Source of the DNA: Winogradskyella vidalii
GTDB taxonomy: Bacteria > Bacteroidota > Bacteroidia > Flavobacteriales > Flavobacteriaceae
NCBI RefSeq assembly: GCF_013403955.1
Contig: NZ_JABFDG010000006.1
Location: 204,984-268,983, forward strand
Direction of reading: 5' to 3'
DNA: 64,000 nucleotides
Below the pieces are notes generated by a model. That model was given only the letters and a program-made list of their open reading frames with translations, did not search any database and was not told the origin of the DNA. The first letter of the stretch is position 1. Every line of letters begins with the position of its first letter. Below, one piece after another: positions 17,547-27,207 of this stretch. The position numbers were made by a program, and so were the translations under genes.

Positions 17547-18509
17547 TTATAATTTAATAAAATCGATTCGTTTTTGCTTTATATTAACATGCTTTACAAA
17601 GTCTGGCTTCTTAACAATTTTAGGTATTAAATAGGTTTGATTATCATCTAAATCTGCATAATCACATTCTACTACAAAATCTAAAGCTTTTACAGCATTA
17701 TAGCTTTCTAAATCTACATAGTAAGCAACACTTACTGTTTTGGGGAAGTAATTAATGGTAATGTTTTGAGGTTGATTTATGATTGCAATAGAAACTTCTA
17801 CTGTTCCTTCTGTAAATCGCTTAACGGTGCCGCTAACCACAGCTTCTTTAGGAAAAATTTCAATATTATTATACCCTGAAGCATCGAGTCTTACAGTTGT
17901 ATTAATAGCACTGTTTACATTATTCAGGCTTAATTCTTCTGTAGTAATCGCGTTTATTTTATTAACTTCTGAAGCTGACCCTACAATTTTAACACTATCA
18001 ACATCTAATTTATAATCGCCTTTTATATCATAGCCTACAGCGTAATTTATTTTTTTCTTGAGTTTTATTGGTACTAGTTTTGAAGCGCGTTTGGCATAAG
18101 GAATTAAAAGTGTGTCTGGCATTAAAGAAATTAGCTCAAAGGAATTGCCCAATTGATCTTCAATCAAATATTTATGTTTTTGCACATCAAAAATAAAATA
18201 GTCCGATTTTAGAGCCACATCACTTTTAGCATTAACATCAAAGCTCTTATACGCATTAAATATCAGTGGCATTAATGTAATCCCTTTAGCTTCAACATAA
18301 GCTTGAATATAATTTGCTGAATCATTTTTTAATAAGATTTCATCATCAGTATTAATAAGGTTTACTTTTAAATTTACCGTTTGCTTATAATCGTTAGAAA
18401 GCTTTGAAAATATTAAGAATATAAACGCAACGACAAAAAACAGCCCAAAACGCTTTACTTTTTTTTCTTTTAAGTGATCTAATATGTTTATTTTTTTCTT
18501 TGTATCCAT
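17547..18509 (-). CDS. YbbR-like (CdaR-type) membrane-anchored protein
   Basis: A 320-residue protein with one N-terminal membrane helix (about 20-38, FGLFFVVAFIFLIFSKL) after a basic cytoplasmic start, then a beta-rich extracytoplasmic part with YbbR-type repeats (for example VDSVKIVGSASEVNKI at about 170). In Firmicutes the YbbR protein CdaR regulates a diadenylate cyclase; no such gene is visible here. The gene lies between the glycosyltransferase and coaE with no spacing, an arrangement I recognise from flavobacteria. Function is inferred from the family only. Confidence 0.78.
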   Translation of the reverse strand: MDTKKKINILDHLKEKKVKRFGLFFVVAFIFLIFSKLSNDYKQTVNLKVNLINTDDEILLKNDSANYIQAYVEAKGITLMPLIFNAYKSFDVNAKSDVALKSDYFIFDVQKHKYLIEDQLGNSFELISLMPDTLLIPYAKRASKLVPIKLKKKINYAVGYDIKGDYKLDVDSVKIVGSASEVNKINAITTEELSLNNVNSAINTTVRLDASGYNNIEIFPKEAVVSGTVKRFTEGTVEVSIAIINQPQNITINYFPKTVSVAYYVDLESYNAVKALDFVVECDYADLDDNQTYLIPKIVKKPDFVKHVNIKQKRIDFIKL

Positions 18510-19517
18510 TTATATTTTAAAAAATAATTGTGGAAATGATTCTTTAGGATTTTTTTTAAGTACTCCTAAAACAAACGTTGATTTTAAAAAACCATAACCA
18601 TAACCAAAAAACTGAATCATAATAGCCAATAATGCTTGAAATGCTACGCTAATACTTCGGTTTGAAATTAAAGCCAATACAAAAGCTATAGTAAAATATA
18701 AACCATAGAGGTATAACGGTAAACTAACCTGACTGAAAGCTAATATCATTGAAATAATTAGACCTAGACTAAATACCGTAGGAAACCAATATACAATACT
18801 ACTAGATTTTGGGTGCCATTGATTTAGAATTGGGCGTACCATTCCAAATTTATAAACTTGATTGTAAAACTTAGACCAAGAAATCCGACGCTTATGATAG
18901 ACAAAAGCCGAAGTAATTAGTGTGGTTTTAAATCCTAATTGATGTAAACGTAATGATAAATCTGGATCTTCACCAGGATGAATTTCACCAAATCCACCTG
19001 AAGCTAAAAATGCTTTTTTAGATAAGCCCATATTAAAACTTCTGGGCTGAAAATCATCTACCTGTTGCTTCCCTCCTCTTATTCCACCTGTAGTTATAAA
19101 AGAGGTCATGGCAAAATTAATTGCTCTTTGAAGCTTGGTAAACGAAGGATGTGCAGCATCTGGCCCGCCAAAACAATCGTAATAATCTAGTTCTAAAAAC
19201 TTTATAACTTCAATTAAATAATTGGGAGGCAGTAATACATCGGAATCTAAAATAATAAAATAATTACCTTTAGCGTTTTGCATGCCATAATTTCTAGAAT
19301 CTCCTGGTCCCGAATTTTGTTTAAAATAATACGAAATATCTAATTGGTTATTAAACTGTTTAATAACTGCTTCTGATGTTTCAGTAGAACCATCTTCTAC
19401 TATTACAATTTCAAAATCATGTTGGCCTTCTAAATTTAAAAAACTTTCTAAAAGTTCTTTAATTTCATTAGGTCTGTTAAAGACAGGAATAATAAAAGAA
19501 AAATTAATGGCTTCCAT
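18510..19517 (-). CDS. glycosyltransferase family 2
   Basis: A 335-residue membrane-associated enzyme. The GT-A domain starts FSFIIPVFNRP, has EDGS near residue 45 and the metal-binding DSD in ILDSDVLLPP, followed by the GEDPDLSLRL acceptor-side motif. Two or three hydrophobic helices close the protein. The probable product is a cell-surface glycan or lipid, not specified by sequence. A TTG at 19526 would extend it by three residues, but that codon lies within the -7 box, so ATG 19517 is chosen. It heads the operon with the YbbR-like gene and coaE. Confidence 0.9.
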   Translation of the reverse strand: MEAINFSFIIPVFNRPNEIKELLESFLNLEGQHDFEIVIVEDGSTETSEAVIKQFNNQLDISYYFKQNSGPGDSRNYGMQNAKGNYFIILDSDVLLPPNYLIEVIKFLELDYYDCFGGPDAAHPSFTKLQRAINFAMTSFITTGGIRGGKQQVDDFQPRSFNMGLSKKAFLASGGFGEIHPGEDPDLSLRLHQLGFKTTLITSAFVYHKRRISWSKFYNQVYKFGMVRPILNQWHPKSSSIVYWFPTVFSLGLIISMILAFSQVSLPLYLYGLYFTIAFVLALISNRSISVAFQALLAIMIQFFGYGYGFLKSTFVLGVLKKNPKESFPQLFFKI

Positions 19518-19523
19518 AAGGTA

Positions 19524-19531
19524 CAAAGGTA
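19524..19531 (-). promoter_or_regulatory. -7 box of the glycosyltransferase-ybbR-coaE operon
   Basis: On the minus strand the bases read TACCTTTG, an exact TANNTTTG. Six bases separate it from the ATG at 19517, the same spacing as at smpB, so a leaderless or nearly leaderless transcript is expected. Confidence 0.6.
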
Positions 19532-19639
19532 AATAACCAAATGCAATTTTTAAGTTTTAGTCGCGCTTTAAATAAATTACATCTGCATCAAAATTAAAAC
19601 GAACAACTATTGACTTTCTAGCTTGTTTTTAGAACAAAA

Positions 19640-19665
19640 AAAAGCCGCTAAAATTAGCGGCTTTT
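19640..19665 (-). terminator. terminator of the T9SS cargo gene
   Basis: AAAAGCCGCTAA and TTAGCGGCTTTT form a 12-bp stem with a two-base spacer, followed on the minus strand by a long T run. It lies just after the stop codon of the gene at 19688. Confidence 0.85.
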
Positions 19666-19687
19666 CTATAATTATAAATGAATTAGG

Positions 19688-21898
19688 CTATTGCTTAATC
19701 ACTCTAATTGTTTCAGTAACATTAGCGATTGTTACTTTAACAAAGTAAGTACCCGTTTGTAGGTTAGACATATCTAAATCACTAGCTACTGCATTAGGCA
19801 TTGTTCTTAATACTTCTTGACCTAGCATATTATACATTGCCACTTGCTCTATAGTGTTTTGAGCATTTAATGTTAATGTGTTTTTAACTGGGTTAGGATA
19901 GTATGTAAAAGCAGTTTCTGATTCAAAATCATTAAGTGATAATGCGTCTTCACTTGGTGACCAGATTTTTAAATCAAAAGTTAAACCGCTTGTTGAATCA
20001 GTACCATATTGAAAAATTCTTGTATAATACGTTTCACCTACAGTTAAACCTGTTGCATTAATTTCTTCAGTTAAACCGAAATTATCAGAACAAGCTACAT
20101 AAGTTAATTCGTCACATGTACCTGTGTACAGTATTGCAACACCATCAAAAGTAAGATCGTAATCTATATTAACATCTTCAGTTAATGCTACAAATGAATA
20201 CCATACGTCATCATTAGCTGTACCCGTATAACTACCACAGGCTTCAGCAGCAACACCAGAAGCTACTGCAGATTCTATAGTTCCAGAAACAGCAGTTGCA
20301 CCATCAACATCTGCAATTTCAGTTTCTTGAGTAACTGCCTGAGCACCAGAACAATCATTATTAGCTGGAGGAGCTGGAGCAGGTATTACACATAAATCAA
20401 AGTTTACATATGCTGATGAACTTGAACTTCTTACATTTACATAATAAGTTGTACTAGCTGTTAATTCACCACTAAAAGAAGAACTATAACAACTTGAACC
20501 AACTTGTGTTAATGCACCACATGCACCTTCATATACAGAGAGATAAGTAGACGAAAAAGAAGAATCAAAAGTTTCAGTAACATCAATATTAAAAATATTG
20601 GTTTCAGAAGGTGTAAACGAATACCAAACGTCTTTGTTTATTGCAGAACAAGTATCTTCAATTGATGCATAAGCGTTTTCAGTAGTTCCTGAAATTACAT
20701 TATTACAAGTATCATCAGATACTGTTAATTCAATAGCGTCTACACATTCATCATTAGCAACAGGTGCAGGTAATGTACTCAGGCAAATATCAAAGGTTGT
20801 AACATAATTAGAAGACCCGTAAGAATTAATTCTTAATAAGTACGTTTCTCCAACCGTTAATCCAGTAACAGTACTAGTATCAGAGTCACTACAAGTTAAA
20901 TTCGTTAATTCTCCACAAGAACCAGACCATACGGAGTGGTATAAATCAGTATAGCTACCAACTACATTTAATAATTCTATTTGGTGCATAGATTCTGTAG
21001 CAACAAAAGAGAACCAAACATCATCATTTTCGGTTCCATAACATGCAGTTTCGTCTACGCCAGAAGGTGTCGCTGCTTCTATTGTTCCAGAAGTGGTAGA
21101 TGTACATTCTAAATCAGAATTAATTGTTAAAGCAATAGCACCTGAACACTCGTCATTTGCAGGTGCTGGTAGTGGGCATGTAAACTCAAATGTACCGACA
21201 GGTGAATCACAAATTTCACCATCAAGAACATCTAAAGTAATAGTTACTTCTTCTCCACTAGCATAAGGTCCTGCTATAACCGTACCTACAACTACTGGAT
21301 ACGTGTTTGTTCCATCGTCAAAAACACTACCTGCATCACCAGCATCGGATACCACTATTTCTACATTATATGTTCCTGTTCCTTCTGGAGTACAGCTATC
21401 TTCTACTGCTATAGAACTGTCAATTGTTGGTGCTGTACATGTAGGTGGTGGACCACAAATAATATTTGCTTCCCATCCTGTTCCTTGAACTGAACTATCA
21501 GAAGTAAACTCAATAGTTAACGCACCAGATGCATCTGTAGATGTAAATGTATCTCCTAAATCAATCCTATAACCGTCTCCTGGATCACCTCCATCACCAC
21601 TTACTTCTCCACACAAAGTCTCAGCTAAAATAGGATAAGTATTATCTGGACCATCATATATAGTTAAATAATCATAACATCCGCCACCATAAGTATTGGC
21701 TTCAATATCAACATATGTAAATACAAGCGTTACAACATCTCCAGAGTTTTCAGGTGTAATAGTTGTAGAAGATGATTCACTAGAACTATAACCAGATTCT
21801 GTTCCTCCAGAATCCATAAATACTTCGCCACAAACCTGGGCGTTACTTGTATAACCTACAAGTAACATTGCAAAAAACATTAGTGTAATTTTTTTCAT
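19688..21898 (-). CDS. T9SS cargo protein with CUB domain and three repeated domains
   Basis: A 736-residue secreted protein. After a signal peptide (1-20) comes a CUB-like domain (about 22-148, with YDYLTIYDGPDN). Three related beta domains follow, each opening with a variant of PANDECSGAIALT and containing a DVWFSF strand, at about 247-375, 381-505 and 512-640. The C-terminal type A sorting domain (about 660-736) has YYPNPVKNTLTL, MYNMLGQEV and GTYFVKV, which direct export by T9SS and surface attachment. The repeats look like adhesion or carbohydrate-binding modules; no catalytic residues are seen. A near-consensus -7 box (TATTTTTA) is at 21927-21934. Confidence 0.9.
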   Translation of the reverse strand: MKKITLMFFAMLLVGYTSNAQVCGEVFMDSGGTESGYSSSESSSTTITPENSGDVVTLVFTYVDIEANTYGGGCYDYLTIYDGPDNTYPILAETLCGEVSGDGGDPGDGYRIDLGDTFTSTDASGALTIEFTSDSSVQGTGWEANIICGPPPTCTAPTIDSSIAVEDSCTPEGTGTYNVEIVVSDAGDAGSVFDDGTNTYPVVVGTVIAGPYASGEEVTITLDVLDGEICDSPVGTFEFTCPLPAPANDECSGAIALTINSDLECTSTTSGTIEAATPSGVDETACYGTENDDVWFSFVATESMHQIELLNVVGSYTDLYHSVWSGSCGELTNLTCSDSDTSTVTGLTVGETYLLRINSYGSSNYVTTFDICLSTLPAPVANDECVDAIELTVSDDTCNNVISGTTENAYASIEDTCSAINKDVWYSFTPSETNIFNIDVTETFDSSFSSTYLSVYEGACGALTQVGSSCYSSSFSGELTASTTYYVNVRSSSSSAYVNFDLCVIPAPAPPANNDCSGAQAVTQETEIADVDGATAVSGTIESAVASGVAAEACGSYTGTANDDVWYSFVALTEDVNIDYDLTFDGVAILYTGTCDELTYVACSDNFGLTEEINATGLTVGETYYTRIFQYGTDSTSGLTFDLKIWSPSEDALSLNDFESETAFTYYPNPVKNTLTLNAQNTIEQVAMYNMLGQEVLRTMPNAVASDLDMSNLQTGTYFVKVTIANVTETIRVIKQ

Positions 21899-22039
21899 GT
21901 AAATAAAAATTTTAGTTAGTAATTCTCTAAAAATATGTTAATTATTTAGAACAATCTTAGCTTTAACTTTTGGATCGTCAAAATGAAGAAAATGACGACA
22001 AAAAGCAATATTATATTTATGTTATTATTTAGAACAAAA

Positions 22040-22072
22040 AAAAGCCATTATACAATTTGTACAATGGCTTTT
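22040..22072 (-). terminator. fabI terminator
   Basis: AAAAGCCATTATACAA and TTGTACAATGGCTTTT form a long stem with one mismatch; on the minus strand it is followed by a T run. The bases beyond the stem (TTTAGAACAAAAAAAAGCC on the plus strand) are identical to those at the terminator near 19640. Confidence 0.8.
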
Positions 22073-22093
22073 ACAATTAAAAATCTTAATGCA

Positions 22094-22912
22094 TTATTGG
22101 TTTTCAACAAAGGTATCCATAACAGCGTCACTGACGCCCATATTACTAAAACCACCATCATTATACAAATTCTGTAGCGTGACACGTTTGGTTAAATCAC
22201 TAAACAATGAAACCGTATAATTTGCACAATCCATTGCTGTAGCATTACCTAATGGTGACATTTTATCAGCAAAAGCAATGAAACCATCAAAACCTTTAAC
22301 ACCACTACCTGCCGTTGTTGGCGTTGGCGATTGCGAAATAGTATTCACTCTTACTTTTTTATCCTTACCAAAGTAATACCCAAAGCTACGTGCTACACTT
22401 TCTAAATAGGCTTTATTATCGGCCATGTCATTATAATCTGGAAACACACGTTGTGCAGCCATATAAGTTAAAGCAACAATACTCCCCCATTCATTCATAG
22501 CATCTGCTTTATATAAGGTTTGCATAACTTTATGAAAAGACATTGCAGAAACATCCGTTCCTTTTTGTGTCCATGCATAATTTTGATCGGTATAATGTTT
22601 TCCTTTTCTTACATTTATAGACATCCCAATAGAATGTAAAACAAAATCAATTTTACCGCCTAAAATCTCCATAGATTGTTCTACAAGATTTTTAAGATCT
22701 TCTTCTGAAGTGGCATCTGCAGGAATAATTTGAGACCCCGTTTTTTCGGCTAATTCATTAATTTGCCCCATTCGCATGGCAACTGGTGCATTAGTCAGTA
22801 CAAATGTTCCGCCTTCTTCATGTACGCGTTCTGCAGTTTTCCAAGCGATAGAGTTTTCATCTAAAGCTCCAAAAATAATTCCTCTTTTTCCTTTTAGTAA
22901 ATTGTATGACAT
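22094..22912 (-). CDS. fabI: enoyl-[acyl-carrier-protein] reductase (NADH)
   Basis: Reduces trans-2-enoyl-ACP in the last step of each fatty-acid elongation cycle. The 272-residue protein is a FabI-type SDR: N-terminal GKRGIIFGALDENSIAW nucleotide-binding region, SIGMS near residue 95, and the catalytic Y-x6-K pair Tyr160 and Lys167 in YNDMADNKAYL. The substrate loop is SQSPTPTTAGSGV. It is transcribed alone, with its own terminator and a possible -7 box at 23003-23010. FabI is the target of triclosan in other bacteria; susceptibility cannot be read here. Confidence 0.95.
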   Translation of the reverse strand: MSYNLLKGKRGIIFGALDENSIAWKTAERVHEEGGTFVLTNAPVAMRMGQINELAEKTGSQIIPADATSEEDLKNLVEQSMEILGGKIDFVLHSIGMSINVRKGKHYTDQNYAWTQKGTDVSAMSFHKVMQTLYKADAMNEWGSIVALTYMAAQRVFPDYNDMADNKAYLESVARSFGYYFGKDKKVRVNTISQSPTPTTAGSGVKGFDGFIAFADKMSPLGNATAMDCANYTVSLFSDLTKRVTLQNLYNDGGFSNMGVSDAVMDTFVENQ

Positions 22913-23002
22913 GTCTTTATTGTTAGTTGTTAAGTTGTTTGTTGTTCTTCGACATAGAAACTATAGCCATGAAGAAATCTATTTATCTTATTTTTATGAT
23001 GC

Positions 23003-23021
23003 CAAAGTTAATAAAACTTTG
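23003..23021 (-). promoter_or_regulatory. possible fabI -7 box within a small palindrome
   Basis: CAAAGTTA (23003-23010) reads TAACTTTG on the minus strand, an exact TANNTTTG. It is also the left half of CAAAGTT-AATAA-AACTTTG (23003-23021), a 7-bp inverted repeat just after the stop of the upstream lipoprotein gene. The palindrome may be an operator or a weak terminator. Confidence 0.4.
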
Positions 23022-23027
23022 AACGTA

Positions 23028-23288
23028 TTAATCGGTTTTAATTTCTAAATCTTCAATAACAGAACCCCGTTCATCTGTCCATTGATTATCTTTATATATA
23101 ATGAGACCAAATTTTTTATGGTAATACTTATCCCCATTTTGTAAATCTTCTGCTTCAGGAAAAATATAATCAGGCACGCACTCATCATTAATAATGACAT
23201 GGTTTACCTCACAAGGATCATCGCTTCCACAAGACATAGCGCCCAAATTTACTATAAGAATTAAAACTAAAAGATAATTTTTCATCAC
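23028..23288 (-). CDS. small lipoprotein, hypothetical
   Basis: An 86-residue protein with a lipoprotein signal peptide; the lipobox is GAMSC with the lipidated cysteine at about residue 20. The mature part is acidic and contains a cysteine pair (CEVNHVIINDEC) and a YYHKKFGLIIYKDNQW segment. It begins six bases after the recN stop codon and is probably co-transcribed with recN. I recognise no family. Confidence 0.6.
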   Translation of the reverse strand: MMKNYLLVLILIVNLGAMSCGSDDPCEVNHVIINDECVPDYIFPEAEDLQNGDKYYHKKFGLIIYKDNQWTDERGSVIEDLEIKTD

Positions 23289-23294
23289 TAAGAA

Positions 23295-24947
23295 TTAATG
23301 TAGTAATTGTTTTGCATGCTCCATAGCAGAATCTGTAATGGTTAATCCCCCTAACATTTGGGCAATTTCTACAATACGCTCATCTTCTTTTAATTTTTTT
23401 AGCTGGGTATGCGTTACATTGTCGCTATCGGTTTTATAGACTTTAAAGTGCGAATCTCCTTTGGCTGCAATTTGAGGTAAATGTGTAATGGTAAACACCT
23501 GCATTTTACTACTCATGCGTTTCATAATTTCACCCATTTTATTTGAAATTTCTCCAGATACGCCGGTATCAATTTCATCAAACATGATTGAAGGAAGTTG
23601 CACATATTCAGCTAAAATTGATTTTATAGCCAACATAATACGCGATAATTCACCTCCTGAAGCTGATTTCTTTAAGGCGTTAAAACTAGAGCCTTTATTA
23701 GCCATAAACAAAAACTGTAAATCATCTTTACCATTTTTAGCAAAGGCCTCAGTAGTTTCTAATTCAACTTTAAATTTAGCATTAGGCATACCCAATTCTG
23801 AAAGAATCGCTTCTAATTTTGAAACAAATACCGGAATAACTTTTTTTCGTTTATTATGAATTTTTAAAGCTATCTGGTTAAGTTTCTCATTTTGTTTTAA
23901 GAGGTCTTGTTCTTTTAAGACAATTGCGTCATCTAGGCTTTCCGTATTATTTATTTTTGACTTTAAATCGTTATGAATTGCTATTAAATCGTCTATTTCT
24001 GTAACGGCATGTTTTTGAAATAAATTATTTACAATTTGAAGCTTACTGCTGATACGTTCTAATTCTTGTGGGTCAGACGATAAGTTTTCTTCAAGATTAT
24101 CGAGCTCTATTAAAATATCGTCGAGTTCAATGCCAACACTTACTAAGCGCTCTTTTAACGTTTCGTAAGAAGCTCCAAAATTAGCAATTTTAGTCAAATC
24201 TTGTTTTGCCAAATTCAGTTGGTCTACAACACCAAGATCTTCTGTACTTAATATGGATTTCGCACTACTTAATTTCTCACTTATAATTTCAACGTTATTA
24301 AGTTCCTCATACTGCGCTTCTAAATCTTCAAGATTTATTTTCTCTAGGTTAATCTCATTCAACTCATTAGATAAAAATAAATTATAATCGTATTCTTTAA
24401 TGAGTTCAGCCTTAGATGCTTTTAATTCTTCTAAGGATTTCTGAAGTGTTTTATAACCAACTAAGCCTTTTGAAAATTCTTTTAAATAAGACTTGTTATC
24501 CGCCAAAGCATCAATCACTTTAAACTGGTAATCATCTTGAGTAAGTTGTTGTGTTTGTTGTTGCGAGTGGATATCAATGAGAAAACCACTTAAAGCCACC
24601 AAATTGTCTAAAGTTACGGGCGTATCGTTTATAAATGCTCTTGATTTTCCTGATGGTAAAATCTCTCGTCTAATGATGGTTTGCACTTCATAATCTAAAT
24701 CCAGAGTATTGAATAATGGTTTTAAATCGTAGTTAGCAATATCAAAATGAGCTTCAATGATACATTTTTCGGTTGCATTTTTTACCTGACTAAGGTCAGC
24801 ACGTTTTCCTAATACTAAAGACAAACCGCCTAATAAAATGGATTTTCCTGCACCTGTTTCACCAGTAATAATAGTTAAGCCATTATTAAATGCAACATTA
24901 AGCTCATCGATGAGCGCGTAATTTTTTATGTAAAGTGATGTGAGCAA
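23295..24947 (-). CDS. recN: DNA repair protein RecN
   Basis: An SMC-like ATPase of recombinational double-strand break repair. The 550-residue protein has the N-terminal GETGAGKS P-loop (29-36), long coiled-coil stretches (about 160-370), and the C-terminal SGGELSRIMLAIK signature, Walker B MFDEIDTGVSGE and the THLPQIAAKGD motif. The start is TTG: the in-frame codon three positions upstream is TAG and no ATG is available, and MLTSLYIKNYALI is the usual RecN beginning. A -7 box lies at 24968-24975. Confidence 0.95.
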   Translation of the reverse strand: MLTSLYIKNYALIDELNVAFNNGLTIITGETGAGKSILLGGLSLVLGKRADLSQVKNATEKCIIEAHFDIANYDLKPLFNTLDLDYEVQTIIRREILPSGKSRAFINDTPVTLDNLVALSGFLIDIHSQQQTQQLTQDDYQFKVIDALADNKSYLKEFSKGLVGYKTLQKSLEELKASKAELIKEYDYNLFLSNELNEINLEKINLEDLEAQYEELNNVEIISEKLSSAKSILSTEDLGVVDQLNLAKQDLTKIANFGASYETLKERLVSVGIELDDILIELDNLEENLSSDPQELERISSKLQIVNNLFQKHAVTEIDDLIAIHNDLKSKINNTESLDDAIVLKEQDLLKQNEKLNQIALKIHNKRKKVIPVFVSKLEAILSELGMPNAKFKVELETTEAFAKNGKDDLQFLFMANKGSSFNALKKSASGGELSRIMLAIKSILAEYVQLPSIMFDEIDTGVSGEISNKMGEIMKRMSSKMQVFTITHLPQIAAKGDSHFKVYKTDSDNVTHTQLKKLKEDERIVEIAQMLGGLTITDSAMEHAKQLLH

Positions 24948-24967
24948 GGGTTTCTATTTTATGAGTA

Positions 24968-24975
24968 CAAAATTA
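24968..24975 (-). promoter_or_regulatory. -7 box of recN
   Basis: Reads TAATTTTG on the minus strand, an exact TANNTTTG, 20 bases before the TTG start codon. Confidence 0.5.
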
Positions 24976-25101
24976 AGCGATTAAGGCTTTATATTTGAAA
25001 AGTAGAAAGAAAATGTTTTAATGCAAAATTTGATGGTTGCATTGATCTAATTTAAAACAACTTTATAAGCTCTGTTTTAAAGCGTTATTCAGAATAAAAA
25101 A

Positions 25102-25989
25102 CTAAAACTTAATATTACGCCACTTTTGGGAGTGCATTGGCGCAATTCGGTTTAATATATCCTTAGCTTCTGTGATGTTAACACTTGGGCCGCCAGAAAG
25201 TATATCCATTATTTCATCTGCTTTTGCATCAAAAAACACACGCATTAAGTAAGAATTTGGTCTTATACGATGTACTTTTTGTAAATCATCTAATACCGAA
25301 ATAATTTTTGTCTTCCCATCTTTAGCGCCTTCATTCATAATATCCATGCCTTCTCTATGGTATCTGTACATGGCTGTTCTCATATCCGTGTATGAAGGAG
25401 ACATTAAATTGTCAATCATGGCAAAACGCGACTGAAGACCATCTTCCATTTTCCAACCTTGACCACTAAGCTGTTGTGAATAATTAGCAATGGTCTGTGC
25501 TTGTTTAAAATACGAATCACCACCTTTAAGCTCAAAAGTATCGGCATCCATACCTAGAATCATATATACGTGAAATGACAAAACAGAAACCAGGTTAGAT
25601 TCAAATTGGTTGGGATTAAAAATTAAATTTTGATACTCTAAATACTGAAAATTAAAGTCTCTATCATTATAATTATAAACAGGAGAACTATAGCTTGAAT
25701 TAAAAACAGGACGCGATGACGATACTTGGATGGTCGCTGAAAACGAATCGTTGTTATAGTCTAAAATATTAATAACCATACTACAATTAATGCGCTCTTG
25801 CGGTGCAAAGGCTGTACTTGTCCATTTTGTGTTATTAACAAACTCTGTCAACTGACTCTCTAATGTTTTAAATACAACATTATTTTCATTTCCGGTTTGT
25901 TGAGCTATAACACTTACGCTACAATTTAACTCTTGCGAAAAAGTAACCGTAGAAATTAAAAAAGCGATTAAAAGAAATAGATTACGCAT
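25102..25989 (-). CDS. porD: PorD-like (DUF4835) protein of the type IX secretion system
   Basis: A 295-residue exported protein with signal peptide (about 1-18, TVTFSQ). The body begins LNCSVSVIAQQTGN and contains SRPVFNSSYSSPVYNYNDRDFNF and an FHVYMILGMDADTF helix, which I recognise as DUF4835, annotated as T9SS protein PorD in flavobacteria. Its precise role in the secretion machine is unsettled. It overlaps the end of coaBC by eight bases, so translation is probably coupled. Two T9SS cargo proteins are encoded in the same window. Confidence 0.78.
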   Translation of the reverse strand: MRNLFLLIAFLISTVTFSQELNCSVSVIAQQTGNENNVVFKTLESQLTEFVNNTKWTSTAFAPQERINCSMVINILDYNNDSFSATIQVSSSRPVFNSSYSSPVYNYNDRDFNFQYLEYQNLIFNPNQFESNLVSVLSFHVYMILGMDADTFELKGGDSYFKQAQTIANYSQQLSGQGWKMEDGLQSRFAMIDNLMSPSYTDMRTAMYRYHREGMDIMNEGAKDGKTKIISVLDDLQKVHRIRPNSYLMRVFFDAKADEIMDILSGGPSVNITEAKDILNRIAPMHSQKWRNIKF

Positions 25990-27193
25990 GTGATTGTTTT
26001 AGTATAAGTTGCATTAAATCTTCAGCAACATCTGCTTTAGATTTTAATTCATTTTCAATAATCTCGTTAGAAGCGGTTATAAATGTAACTTTATTTGTGG
26101 ACACGCCAAAACCTGCGCCTTTATCTTGCAATGAATTTAGTACAATGAGGTCTAAATTTTTAGATTTCAATTTCCCTTGGGCATGCTCTAATTCATTATT
26201 AGTTTCTAATGCAAACCCTACTAAAAATTGATTGGTTTTAATTTCTCCTAATGATTTTAAAATATCCTTTGTCTTTTCTAACGTAATAGTAAACGTCGAA
26301 GCTTTCTTTTTTATTTTCTGATCCGCAACATTATCTGGTCTATAATCTGAAACCGCAGCAGAAAGAATCGCAATATCTGAAGTTTTATAATGTTGATGGA
26401 CTTCATTATACATCGCTTCTGCAGTAACCACAGGTTTTATATCTACTGAGCTATGTGCTATTTTTTGATGTGTTGGCCCGGTTACTAAAATAACTTCTGC
26501 ACCTAAATTTACAGCTGCTTTAGCGATTTCGAACCCCATTTTACCACTAGAATGATTGCCTATAAATCGCACAGGGTCAATAGCTTCATAAGTAGGACCA
26601 GCTGTGATTAATACTTTTTTTCCTTTTAATGGTAATTGATCTAAAATATCATTTTCAATAAAGTTGACAATCGCCTCGGGCTCGGCCATTCTACCTTCAC
26701 CTACTAAACCACTAGCCAACTCACCAGTTCCCGCAGGAATAAGTTGATTTCCGTAAGCTGTAAGTTTTTCAAATGATGCTTTTGTAGACTCATGTTTATA
26801 CATATCCAAATCCATCGCAGGAGCAAAATAGACCGGACATTTAGCAGAAAGGTAAGTTGCTAACAGCAAATTATCACATACCCCATTAGCCATTTTGGCC
26901 ATGGTATTGGCTGTTGCAGGAGCAATAACTAGGTAGTCCGCCCAAAGGCCTAAATCCACATGATTATTCCATACTTGGTTATCATCTTCTTCATTAATAA
27001 AAGAAGAATACACAGGATTTTTAGAAAGTGTAGAAAGTGTGAGTGGTGTTACAAACTCTTTAGAAGCAGGCGTCATAACAACTTTTACGTTAGCGCCTGC
27101 TTTTATGAATAACCTGACCAAACTGGCAGATTTATATGCGGCAATACCAGCAGTAATGCCCAATAAGATATTTTTGTCCTTTAGAATTGACAT
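25982..27193 (-). CDS. coaBC: bifunctional phosphopantothenoylcysteine decarboxylase / phosphopantothenate-cysteine ligase
   Basis: Carries two steps of coenzyme A synthesis: CTP-dependent joining of cysteine to phosphopantothenate and FMN-dependent decarboxylation. The 403-residue protein has the CoaC half (about 1-180: GITAGIAAYKSASLVR, then the APAMDLDMY substrate loop) and the CoaB half (about 190-400: KKVLITAGPTYEAIDPVRFIGN, later VGFALETNN and KNLDLIVLN). It lies in an operon with omega and bamD upstream and porD downstream, a common flavobacterial arrangement. Confidence 0.95.
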   Translation of the reverse strand: MSILKDKNILLGITAGIAAYKSASLVRLFIKAGANVKVVMTPASKEFVTPLTLSTLSKNPVYSSFINEEDDNQVWNNHVDLGLWADYLVIAPATANTMAKMANGVCDNLLLATYLSAKCPVYFAPAMDLDMYKHESTKASFEKLTAYGNQLIPAGTGELASGLVGEGRMAEPEAIVNFIENDILDQLPLKGKKVLITAGPTYEAIDPVRFIGNHSSGKMGFEIAKAAVNLGAEVILVTGPTHQKIAHSSVDIKPVVTAEAMYNEVHQHYKTSDIAILSAAVSDYRPDNVADQKIKKKASTFTITLEKTKDILKSLGEIKTNQFLVGFALETNNELEHAQGKLKSKNLDLIVLNSLQDKGAGFGVSTNKVTFITASNEIIENELKSKADVAEDLMQLILKQSHA

Positions 27194-27207
27194 CTAAGGT
27201 GCTTTAT

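Noticed and set aside
21983..22177. Small plus-strand reading frame near fabI
   Set aside because: It crosses the fabI terminator and the fabI C terminus in antisense and has no protein-like features.
23488..23859. Long plus-strand reading frame inside recN
   Set aside because: It is antisense to a conserved gene, in a region where recN motifs are intact.
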